Below are positions 1 through 8,700 of a stretch of DNA of 29,933 bases, piece after piece; the first letter of the stretch is position 1, and each line of letters opens with the position of its first letter. The notes below the pieces were generated by a model, which was given only the letters and a program-made list of their open reading frames with translations, did not search any database and was not told the DNA's origin. Made by a program: the position numbers and the translations under genes. This DNA is from Pleurotus ostreatus/Saccharomyces cerevisiae fusant (taxonomy: Eukaryota > Opisthokonta), in the NCBI GenBank assembly GCA_024196135.1, contig JAMQCK010000302.1:1-29933 (forward strand), given 5' to 3'.

Positions 1-2646
1 GGGTCCGCCATTGTCCCGCATAGGGCAATTCGGCGATATATGTCCTTTCGCGCCACACTTGTAGCACGTCAGGTCATGGTGGTCACGATTATGTCCACCG
101 CTATTCCCCGCTGTCGGCCGCTGGCTGTTCTGAGGGGCAGCCGCTCTCACCTCTCGAGGCGGAGCGGTGGTGGCCCTTCGCGCCGAGTTGTCGCGTTCAG
201 GCCTATCTCGAGGTCTGTCGGGCGGTCGTGATGATTGCCCGGCGCGCCGCTCCTCTCGTCGGGGTACCTCATGTACCCGAGTACTCGCGCTCGTTGTTGC
301 GCGAGTGTTTGGCGTCGGTGCATGGTTGCTGGACGACCCGGTCGGTCGTCCAAACATGCGATTCAGCCGCTGGTCATAGTTGTGCGCGTTGCGAATCGCG
401 ATCTCCTGAACTATGGCCTCGGCTTCGATGTCCCTCCTCCGCGACCTCTCAGCGGTAAACCCTTGCCCAAGCACCGCGTTCCGAATCTCATGAGGCAGTC
501 CGCTCATGAATCGGAGTCTCCTCATGTACTCGTTGGGCGCCTCCACCATTCTCGATGCTAGCCGCTCCAAGTCGTTGATCCATCCCGCGACGCCGCGCGA
601 TGGTCTGTACTGGGCCTCGTTGAAGGCGAGGGTCGCATCTTGGAGGGATGTGTCCCTCACAAAGCGCTCGAAGAGAGCCTGTACGACCCCTTCGAATGTC
701 CACCCATCGATGCCTCGTCGTTCAATGGTGTCTCTGAACCACTCGGACGCATGCCCAGTGAGGTGCGTTCCCAAGAAGTATATGCGAATCGAGTCGAACT
801 CGTCGCTGCTCATCCCGTATACGCCAAGGTGACGAAGTATGGCCACCAGCCATTCTTCCATCGCGTCTACGCTGTTCTCCCCTCCATACGTGGGGAGCTT
901 GGGCGTGACCAAGTCCTTCGGCTTCACTCCAGGAGGAAGCGGATAGCTCTGGGCTAGGTAGTGCTGGATGAGGTGGTCAAATCGACCAACAGTCGGTCGG
1001 CCTCGATGATGGCTTCGGCGGTCTCTCCCTCCTCGCCTGTCATCGAACGGGGTTGTTCCTCGCCTCAATGGGGGAGCTCGACGAGGCACATCCTGTCCCC
1101 CTCCATTGCCCTCATCACTACTGCCATCCGACGACGATGGGTCGGACGGTCCGCCGCCCGCTGGCGGTCTCGGTCGCTTGCGAGGCTGCTCCCCGCGCCG
1201 TCCTCCCTGTTGGTCATCCTTTCGCCCCCTCTTCTGCGGCCTGCGTCGTCCTCGGTCATCGTCCGTGGACGATGGGTCGTAACTACCGTCAGGTTCACTA
1301 GGAGGACCGTCTCCTCCAACGCCTCCTGCTTGTCCTGCGGTAGGTCCTGGGCGTCCTAGGTGCGGCGGAAAGTCTCTCCCTACTCGAGAGCCGCGTCCAT
1401 ATATCCCTCGCCCGCGAATCATTCCTCGGCCGACTCTACTCGTAGTACGAGATGTTCCCGTACTTGTCGTCCGAGCGCTCCGCGCTCGGAGCCGTTCGCG
1501 GAGAGTCACTTCTGAGACGTCCTCTCCTTCCGGGTGATCTTCCGTGAATCGAATGAACTGGTCTCCTAAATTGGAGAACCCTTGGTCGCGCAAGTCATCG
1601 TCGAGTATCCGTTGGAGGATGACTCGATCTTCGAACGATCGCGCGCTCAGCTCTTGGAGCTGAGCGTAGGCCACGCTCATGGCGTTACTGGCTGATGCGC
1701 CACTAGGTGCGTGCATCCTCAGTGTGCGGCGTTGAGCCTCCAGACGACGCAAGTACGCGTCGTCGCTCTCATCACTCGCCCGCACGTTGAATAGGGATTC
1801 ATTCGACGCGACGATATTATTGTCGCCACCTTCTGCGTCTGCGAAACTTCGCTGCGCTTCCTCTCGTACCAGCCGGTCGCGACTCATCGTCTCGATCGCC
1901 GTCTGGAGGTGCCTGTTGATCACCTCCATGGCCTCTCCTTCATTCAACGCCCGGCCTCGGCGGTCGCCCTCCGCCGCGAGTTCGAACAGTATCTCGTCTG
2001 CTTGTTCGTCTACGAAACGACTGTACACCATGTCTAGTACGGCGGGATCCACGATCCCGCGCTGAGGCGATGTCTCGTCCGCGTTGCGGCGTGACTTTTC
2101 CTTGCGACGACGTGCTCGCGCGCCATCCGAAAGAGGCGCCTCGGTATCCGACGTCGTACGTGTCGCGTGAGCGCGGCGCGTAGCCGTGCGGTCCGTATTG
2201 TTCCCTACAGACGCATTTTGGTCGTGGTCTTGTCCACGAGTGTCCTCTCCGCGCCCTACACTGTAGGGCGCTTCTCCTTCGCGGCGCCGATCATGGGCCG
2301 CGGGCGAGAGTTGCCCTTCCGCTGTTTGATCCTCCCTCGTAGCCTCGCCCTGGTTTTCTTGCTCGGCATTGAAGGTCGCATTGCGGTTTTCGAGGTGGAG
2401 GGATGGCTGATGGTGGGTGGAAGATGGTGGCGGCGTTAACGAGTCGATCGAGTCAGCCGGTCCACGTCGCTGGCCTCGTGCCCCTTCCACGCTCCCACGC
2501 GCCCCCGCGCCGTTGTTCGCATCAGCCATCGCCGCCGTGCGTACTCCTGCTCCCCTTCCCCTGGCGGGGTTTTGGTTGCCCGTTGTGGTCGCGGTGGTGT
2601 TAATCCGAGACCGCAGCGGGTACCTTCCAGTGCCGTTGTCCGCCAT
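1..2646 (-). CDS. gag: Ty3/Gypsy retrotransposon Gag polyprotein, 5' part (runs off the left edge)
   Basis: Read on the minus strand from the ATG at 2646, the frame is open for 882 codons to base 1 with no stop. A stop in the same frame lies about 40 nt upstream of that ATG. Residues 1-580 are low-complexity (acidic, Arg/Gly and Ser rich). Residues about 583-720 form a retrotransposon Gag/capsid-like domain: KLPTYGGE near 583, then YFLGTHLTGHASEWFRDTIE from 623, then a helical segment with MRRLRFMSGLPHEIR. A basic Ser/Pro/Arg linker follows. It ends in a CCHC zinc knuckle with C861, C864, H869 and C874, which binds RNA in this family. Protease, reverse transcriptase, RNase H and integrase would lie left of base 1, so I cannot tell whether gag and pol are one frame. 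The absence of stops or frameshifts suggests a young copy. The N-terminal region is unusually long for Gag and its function is unknown. Confidence 0.9.
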   Translation of the reverse strand, partial: MADNGTGRYPLRSRINTTATTTGNQNPARGRGAGVRTAAMADANNGAGARGSVEGARGQRRGPADSIDSLTPPPSSTHHQPSLHLENRNATFNAEQENQGEATREDQTAEGQLSPAAHDRRREGEAPYSVGRGEDTRGQDHDQNASVGNNTDRTATRRAHATRTTSDTEAPLSDGARARRRKEKSRRNADETSPQRGIVDPAVLDMVYSRFVDEQADEILFELAAEGDRRGRALNEGEAMEVINRHLQTAIETMSRDRLVREEAQRSFADAEGGDNNIVASNESLFNVRASDESDDAYLRRLEAQRRTLRMHAPSGASASNAMSVAYAQLQELSARSFEDRVILQRILDDDLRDQGFSNLGDQFIRFTEDHPEGEDVSEVTLRERLRARSARTTSTGTSRTTSRVGRGMIRGRGIYGRGSRVGRDFPPHLGRPGPTAGQAGGVGGDGPPSEPDGSYDPSSTDDDRGRRRPQKRGRKDDQQGGRRGEQPRKRPRPPAGGGPSDPSSSDGSSDEGNGGGQDVPRRAPPLRRGTTPFDDRRGGRDRRSHHRGRPTVGRFDHLIQHYLAQSYPLPPGVKPKDLVTPKLPTYGGENSVDAMEEWLVAILRHLGVYGMSSDEFDSIRIYFLGTHLTGHASEWFRDTIERRGIDGWTFEGVVQALFERFVRDTSLQDATLAFNEAQYRPSRGVAGWINDLERLASRMVEAPNEYMRRLRFMSGLPHEIRNAVLGQGFTAERSRRRDIEAEAIVQEIAIRNAHNYDQRLNRMFGRPTGSSSNHAPTPNTRATTSASTRVHEVPRREERRAGQSSRPPDRPRDRPERDNSARRATTAPPREVRAAAPQNSQRPTAGNSGGHNRDHHDLTCYKCGAKGHISPNCPMRDNGGP

Positions 2647-2821
2647 CGCACGTAGATTGTGTAGATACGCGTGAGAGTAGTCGGTTTAGGCTTTTACGTA
2701 CCAATAGAGTGCAGATCTCGTTGATCTGCGTCGATGGCGATTGTCGGTGTAGATGTCCCTTTTGGGGATGGAGAAGTCGATAGAGTTCGAGTAAAGCTAG
2801 TAGCAAGAAGGTTCAAAAATG

Positions 2822-3029
2822 TGTAAGAGGGGTATTCCTCTTGAGCCTTTGTGTCCTTAGTTCTCGCCAATGAACCGAACCGCGTGCTAGCGATTGACTC
2901 GAAGTACAAGAAACAGGATAGGTAAAAGCTACTCTCAAAAGTCCACGTGTCCGCATATATAGTACGATCGGGTCCACGTGATGTGGACCCACAGATGTCC
3001 ATGTCCATACAAGTATCAGCCCCATTACA
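2822..3029 (-). mobile_element. Candidate 5' LTR of the Ty3/Gypsy element
   Basis: On the minus strand this 208-bp segment begins TGTAATGGGGCTG and ends CTTACA, giving the 5-bp terminal inverted repeats TGTAA/TTACA. It lies 175 bp upstream of the gag ATG and contains a TATA box, as expected of a compact fungal LTR. No TGG-type primer binding site follows the proposed 3' end, so the inner boundary could be shifted or the element may prime differently. The partner LTR is outside the window, so the ends rest on internal features only. If the right boundary is correct, the target-site duplication would be 3030-3034 (gcccg). Confidence 0.6.
2955..2990 (-). promoter_or_regulatory. LTR promoter: TATA box and CACGTG-containing palindrome
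   Basis: TATATAT lies at 2955-2961 on the minus strand, about 70 nt inside the proposed LTR start. Directly upstream, 2970-2990 is a near-perfect palindrome (GGGTCCACGTGATGTGGACCC with one mismatch pair around the centre). It contains the E-box core CACGTG, bound by bHLH factors in fungi. The order palindrome, TATA, transcribed leader, gag fits transcription from the LTR toward lower coordinates. The binding factor is inferred only. Confidence 0.5.
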
Positions 3030-3476
3030 GCCCGTCTTTCCTTTTGCGCGGTCGGCCGCTCATTGTGCTATACTTGCTGATCGCGCAGTGATCGGCGTTT
3101 TCCTGGGCCTGAGCAAGCAGATGAGTACCACTGAGGTGTAGCAGATGTGAGGGGGCGACGGATGGTGCTCGGATACTCACCTACAGCCTTTGCGCGCGAT
3201 GATAGCAGGATGCAGGTTGCCTCGCCGACTTCGGCCGTTGATCGCGAGAGATCGGCTATCCGGCCCGCGCGGGTCCCGGGCCGCTCGATCATCCACGCGA
3301 TGCCGGATCAATCTCTTCCGACCATCCGCGAGTTAAGCCGCACAGTTGCTTAATTCGCAAGCGTCGTCAACATAGCCGTGCGTGCTCCTTCGTCTTCGGC
3401 ATTAGACTTCAGCCCTTTACCTGTGTGGAGTGCGCTCTCACCTTGTAGTGTATCCTGCGAATTAACTGCGGTGGCA
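3030..3476. other. Intergenic stretch without a supported gene
   Basis: This lies between the LTR and the CCCTAA cluster. I see no conserved protein in any frame, no tRNA-like B box with matching arms and no clear repeat. Short ORFs here are chance frames. Confidence 0.5.
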
Positions 3477-3953
3477 CCCTAATTCATGTGCTCATCCTAG
3501 GGGTGAATATCCGTTCCATTAATCACTAGAACTAGCATCTCAATCCCCCTAATTTCCCTGGCGGTACGCGATTCCGCCGTGTAACGGACTGCATAAGTGC
3601 ATGAATTAAGTTGAAGACTACGTTAACTCCTGGGCACCTTGTGTGCGCGCGTAGGTCGTACCTTCTACATCTCGAATCAAGCCACCTCCCATGGTAATTT
3701 GTGACCGACGACATTGGTTGACGAAATATACCCTAAGAATTAACTGCTTCGGCCTCTTAATTTGGATAGCTACGCAGGCATACTGCCGTGAATTAACCAT
3801 TTCATCACCCTAATTTTGAGAGCCACGGTTGAGTCCCCCTAAGTATTTCGGAGTGCACCTGCGCACTCCGACCCGCGACGAATTAGCTGACATTTCCCCT
3901 AAATTCATTAGATTTCCCCGTCAGTCACCCTAATGAGCTATTTATTTCCCTAA
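3477..3953. repeat. Cluster of eight CCCTAA hexamers in an AT-richer segment
   Basis: CCCTAA occurs at 3477, 3547, 3731, 3808, 3837, 3897, 3928 and 3948, all on the same strand and usually followed by TT or AT. GAATTAAC or GAATTA-like boxes occur between them (near 3460, 3737, 3790 and 3880), giving a loose alternating pattern. CCCTAA is the complement of the TTAGGG telomere repeat found in many basidiomycetes. Here the copies are dispersed, not tandem. An 8-bp hairpin stem (CGGAGTGC/GCACTCCG) lies at 3849-3870. Confidence 0.55.
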
Positions 3954-4049
3954 ATTGTGGCTGCTCGTATAATATAAGGTCGGAGTGGTAGAGGGGTTGG
4001 AGTTACGGCACTAGCACTAGTGCGGCCAATAAGAGGGATAGGGTTCAAC

Positions 4050-4880
4050 GCCGGGATATCGCGCGGGACAGCGGGACCCAGCGCGAGACACCGGGACAGC
4101 GAGCGAGATAGGGAGCGGGATGCTGGGACAGCGAGCGAGGAATCGGGATGGAGACCGGGACCTAGGAAGGTGAAGCTGGGACGACGGGGCTTGGAGTGGG
4201 ACAGAAGCGGGACAACGGGACATCCGCCGGGACATCGTAAATTCGAGGATATATCATAGAATTATATTTGACTGCCTAGGACACCGGGTGGGACGCGGGA
4301 CAGGGGCTGGGATACCGGTATGCGCGCTGGGACACTGACCTCGCCATCGAAGGCTGCGAGAGGTGACCGGGACCCGGGGCATACCCCGGGATAGGCGCAG
4401 ACGCGGCGGGCGAACCTGTTAGCCCGGACATCCCAGGTCCCACCCCCGAGCTATTGTGCTAGGGAGAGCAGGACACACAGGTGCGTATGTAGTGACCTAT
4501 AGTATGATCTATCACGCTATTAGCTGAGGTTTGGGTGAGTCCCGTTGAGGGTAGGACAATGTCCAAGGACAACGCGCGGGACAGTGGGACAGCGGGACGA
4601 CACGCGAGGACACTGGGATAGAACGCGACGACGTCAGGACGATGCGCGGGGACGCCGGGACAAGGCGTAGGAATGCTGGGACTCGGAGCGGGACACTGGG
4701 GTAAGCGCCGGTCGAGCCGAAATCCTGCGCGAAGTCGCGGGGATCGCGCGCCGGGACGATGGGACACGCGTTGGGACTGACAAGAATAGAGTGAACATAT
4801 ATATTGCTCTCGACATACGCAGACATATGCTTGAAGTGCTCGCCGTAGTCCTGGGATGCAGGGCGGGACAATGGTACTTG
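4050..4880. repeat. Degenerate GGGACA minisatellite
   Basis: About 15 copies of GGGACA, mostly in contexts such as GCGGGACA or CCGGGACA, are scattered with irregular spacing, densest at 4055-4230 and 4560-4790. Between them lies unremarkable GC-rich DNA. The complementary core TGTCCCGC recurs in the 24-bp array at 24399-24635, downstream of the other copy of the chimeric gene, so the two arrays are probably diverged relatives. No coding frame is credible. Confidence 0.6.
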
Positions 4881-5725
4881 GGCTGTGACCTGCAGGTCGC
4901 TGCGGTAAGCCTGCGAGAGACAGCTGGGATCCGGGGCATTACCTAGGACAGGCGGCTGATACGATCGGCCAGCGTATAGGCTAGGACAACCCAGGAGGGA
5001 TGTCCTAGCGTATACGCTGGGGAAACCGTGCTGCACGGGTGGATACTGGTGAACCGTGCTGCACGTGTGACATTCGACAGATCGTCCGCGCGCTTCACGA
5101 AGTTGGGTTGTAGGTGAAAGAAGAAGATCGGGATGGGTTCAAGCATGTCCATGAGCGCGAGCAGGATTGCGACCTTGACGTCCCCTGGCCGTATGCGTGT
5201 CAATCGTGGTTAAAGCAAAGCGTGCAGACACACACCTCTTCGCATGAAAATCCTGAGAGGGCCGATCGAGGTGCTTCCTCATCGTGTACGCGAGCCAGAA
5301 GACGAGGCAGAAGAGCGACCAGAGGCCAGCGCGCTTCCAGCGGGAAGGCTGAGGCCGCACAGGGTGTACGCGCCGTTTTCGCCGAGAGTCATGCGTGACC
5401 TGCGCATTATGTATAGGTTCCTCCTCTAGCACCGCGCCATAGTCGTCGACGGGCGCGTCGTCCTCGACGACCTCGATGTGCGCCATGGCCGGGGAAGCGA
5501 AGAGCGGGATGTCGGCCCGGTGTCCGATGTGGTTTTTCGCGTCAAGATCATCGTCTGGACGCGTCTTTGTTCGCGATCGACGGGCGATACGACGAAGCAT
5601 CACGCCGCCGACGACGACGAGCACAAAGCGCCCCTTTGCCCGCCTCCAGGCCCTCGAACGAAAAGCGCGCAGGTCTCCCTCGCCCTCCGCCTCCGTTGCG
5701 GCTTGGCTAGCCCGTACCGACCCCG
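4790..5725 (-). repeat. Arm A of an inverted segmental duplication flanking GCN1
   Basis: This segment, read on the minus strand, matches 23360-24370 read on the plus strand. The matching material is, in order, the GCN1-proximal leader and bidirectional promoter, the exon beginning MAHIEVVEDD, a 49-nt intron, a GCN1-derived segment, and a trailing non-coding part with shared words such as CCCGTGCAGCACGGTT and CTAGGACATCCC. Similarity is high in the exon and patchy in the tail. The two arms are about 17.6 kb apart in opposite orientation. Confidence 0.85.
4943..5486 (-). CDS. Chimeric gene, copy A: single-pass membrane N-terminus spliced to a GCN1 fragment
   Basis: The ATG at 5486 opens MAHIEVVEDDAPVDDYGAVL, an acidic N-terminus, then a basic stretch and one hydrophobic segment (GLWSLFCLVFWLAYTMR, about residues 59-75). 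The exon can end at 5234. A 49-nt intron (5233-5185) has a GTGTGT donor, a TTGAC branch-like site and a CAG acceptor. Removing it joins the frame to DVKVAILLALMDMLEP, which is homologous to GCN1 exon 32 ([15 protein letters not shown]). The product would be about 164 aa; after about residue 125 it leaves GCN1 homology and runs through non-GCN1 sequence to a stop at 4943. The start is 269 bp from the GCN1 ATG, divergently oriented. It could be a degenerating remnant of a former divergent neighbour. I do not recognise the membrane part. The function is unknown. Confidence 0.5.
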
Positions 5726-5754
5726 CACCGACCTCCCCGACCTCCCCCACCCCG
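5487..5754. promoter_or_regulatory. Bidirectional promoter region between chimeric gene A and GCN1
   Basis: The 268 bp between two divergent start codons must hold the 5' leaders and promoters of both genes. I see no TATA box. The region is GC-rich, as is common for housekeeping fungal promoters. Most of it (to about 5725) is duplicated at 23360-23615, so copy B of the chimeric gene would retain this promoter. An in-frame ATG at 5476 would extend GCN1 by 93 residues, but that extension would overlap the opposing exon and looks non-conserved. Confidence 0.5.
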
Positions 5755-8700
5755 ATGGCCGACGACGGCTTTGGCTTTGGCAGCGCCGCTCCCATCGCTG
5801 ACGACGAATCCTCCCCCTCGTCTCCAATCGCCCCGATCGACGTTCCGCCAGCCTCCCAAGCGCGCGCCGAGCTTCTCCATGCTCCCGCACCGCGACGACG
5901 CGCTTTCTTAGCGCGTCTCACCCCCGCCGCCCTCGCCTACTACAACCTCACCGACGCGCTCACCCTCCTCGGTGTACTGATTCGCGTGCCCGAGGGCGAA
6001 CCCGTCGGTCGCGCGCGTGTCGCCGCGGACGAAGAGCGCGCGCCCGAAGACCGCCTAGGCGTACTCGAACATGCCGTCAACTGGCTTGCGCACGAAGCAA
6101 GGAAAGCCAGCGCACCGGGAGATGCGCTCGTACTGCTCGGATGGGTGTGTACGTTGTGGGATCTGGTCCTAGCAAGAGGTGCGTGTGCGATACGTCTTGG
6201 TATTGCTCGATCACTGATGTTCCCTTTCCTCACCGTGTACAGGCACCACACCGACCTCCAGCCCCCTCCTTCCTACGCACCTCACTACCGCCGCCGCCCT
6301 CCTCTCCACCGTTCTTGCAAGCGGCAAGCCGGGCGCCAAGCACGGCGCGATCACGCGAGTCAGGCGGGCTATGCGGAACGCGAAGGACGCCCTCCCTGAC
6401 ACGATCGATGCGCTTATGTCCCTCGCAAGCGCGAAGCCCGCTCCCGGCAAGCCCGCTTCCGACCCCGTCACCCTCCTCCCCCTCCTCGGCGTTGCGGTTG
6501 GTGTCACCCTTCGTCTTAAGCCGACGCCCTCGACCGTGTCAGAAGCCCAGAAGGCCGCCCTCACAACGCTATACACAACGCTCGCCGTCCCCTCGCGGAC
6601 GCCTCTACCGCCATACGTCCTCGATGCATTCGACGACTGGGCTGCGCACCTTCTCAACGAGACCGATCTCGAAAAGCTCGCCGACGCGGCAGACAAGGCG
6701 CTCACGCGCGCGCCGGAGGGAGCTGCGGTCGCTTTGACACGCCTGATCAGGACGTACACGCACCCCGCGTCCATCCCGACGAACGATCCCGCACCGGCGC
6801 GACGACAACTACCAAAAGCCTTCGTCGACAAGCTCCTCCCCGAGGTCGTAAACCTCGCGCGCGGGGTGGGTGCGCCGTATGCGGGCGACCTGGTCGCTGC
6901 GCTCGTCGAGGGGAGTGCTTCGGGCGAAGGTGGTGCGTTCGCCTTTAGCTTCCATGCTCGAGATACCGCCTAATACTGTTCCGCAATGCTGACTCCCCCA
7001 TAGACTCCTCAACCGACATCGCCACGACCGCCCTCACGCAGCTCCTCGCGCTCCCGAAGGCGGGCAAGACGGCGGGCGCGGATCACCGCGCGGCGCTGTA
7101 TGCGATGGTGGGGAGGGTGGTGGGTGCGGGGGAGGGAAGTGAGGTGAGTTTGAGGTTTTTTCAGAGGATGAGGAGAGGATGTTAGAAGACCAGTTTCGGC
7201 GTTCAACCAGTTTCGGCTGGGGAAGATCGTGACCACAATGTGGAGGGGTGTACTAGAAGGGGAAAAGGACAGAGGAACACCCTTCCCTCGCCCTCGTCAC
7301 CTCCCGTTGTGCCTCCGTCGATTGCTCTTTCTGGCTTAGCTGCTTACACAATTCCCAGCCCGCCCTCCTCGCCCTGCAGACCGGTCTCCCGCTCCTCGCG
7401 AAGGAGACGCATGACGCGCCGCTGAATGCGCTCACGGCTGCCTTACGTGCGGCGTTGACTGTTGTGTTACGAGGTGCGTCCAGCTCTCGCGCCTTGCTTT
7501 CTGATACATGACCTTCGCACTCGTTTGTCCATTCATCCCTCTTGTACCCCTTCTTCCCTTGACACTATTCACTCCTTCATTCTTGCGCTAGCAAGCTCAT
7601 TCGTCCCTGACCATTGCGCTGATTCGTCCGCATCAGCCTCTTCACCTCTCCCCAAGGACACCACGGCGGCTCTCCTCGCCCTCCTGGCGGACAAGAAGGA
7701 GACCATTCGACGCGCGGGCGTCGAGATTACATGCGGAGCGGTGTGGGAAGCGGGTGAAAACAAGGTAAGCACCGGTGTCGTTGTCGTCTTCCCACTCAAA
7801 GGGTCGCTTCGACGGCCCTACGATGTCGGATGTCTCATCGCGTACTCACGCTAGTCCCAGCCTTCCGCCACCCCCGCCCTCGCCGCGCTCGTCCCAACTC
7901 TCACCCCCGCCCTCCTCACGCTCCTCGCGGGCACGCATACGCCCGGCGAAGGGTGGCGCGCCGCAGCGGTGTTGCTGCGAGACGCGAAGGACGACAAGAT
8001 ACTGTCGGACCCCGCGCTAAGGGGCATGCTCGCGTCGACGTCGGCTTCCGCAACAACGGCCACCGCACCACCGGCTAGCGGACGGTCGACGCCTGCTGCT
8101 GGCGGGAAGACAACCACGGGTGCAGCCAAGGCGGGCGGGAAAGCTGGTGCGGCGTCGAAGGGCGTGGGCGCGAAGGGAAAGGCGAGCCCAGCACCCGCCG
8201 CAGCGGGAGGAAAATTGACGCCAGGGAAGAGCGCACACCACGCGAGCTCGTTAGTGAACGAAAGAGTGTATGGGAAGGTTTTGCGCGAAGGTGAGTTCTC
8301 ATTCCCTCCGCTCGTCGTTCCTCTCCCCATGCTCCCATTTGCGACCATTCTCCCCCTTTATGCTGTACTAATCAATCGACACGCAGGCTCACCATCCGAT
8401 CTTTCGTGGCTCGCTCGCGCCGGCGTCGCTGCGCTTGAGGCCTTCGCCGTCGAAGTTGCCTCCAAATCAGATGTCAATCTCGCGCCCCTCGGTACGATGC
8501 TCGCGCATCTAGCGACTCGGGCGGCGGATCACGGAGTGCGGGGAGAATTGAACGTGCTCGTGAGCGGAGTGGCGGAAAGGGCAGGAAAGGTGAGTGTCTT
8601 TCGAGGTGAAGGTGGCGGCTTGGGGGTATCCAGGCAGTGTAACTGACGTTGTCTCGCCTTAGACTGTCAGCGCCGTCATCCGCGCGGGCCTGCTAGACCT

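Noticed and set aside
3030..3400. tRNA or other structured RNA gene
   Set aside because: Short GC palindromes exist but no B-box with matching acceptor, anticodon and T arms was found by eye; a covariance-model scan would be needed to exclude one.
5476..5754. GCN1 start at the upstream in-frame ATG (5476)
   Set aside because: The 93-residue extension is Arg/Ser/Pro-rich, overlaps the divergent exon, and looks unlike a GCN1 N-terminus. The ATG at 5755 opens an acidic segment and a helical repeat as expected.
5139..5921. The full 260-codon minus-strand ORF as a single gene
   Set aside because: Its first 145 codons lie antisense to the GCN1 leader and first exon. The part conserved in the duplicate begins at the internal ATG at 5486, and the true end is better explained by splicing at 5233-5185.
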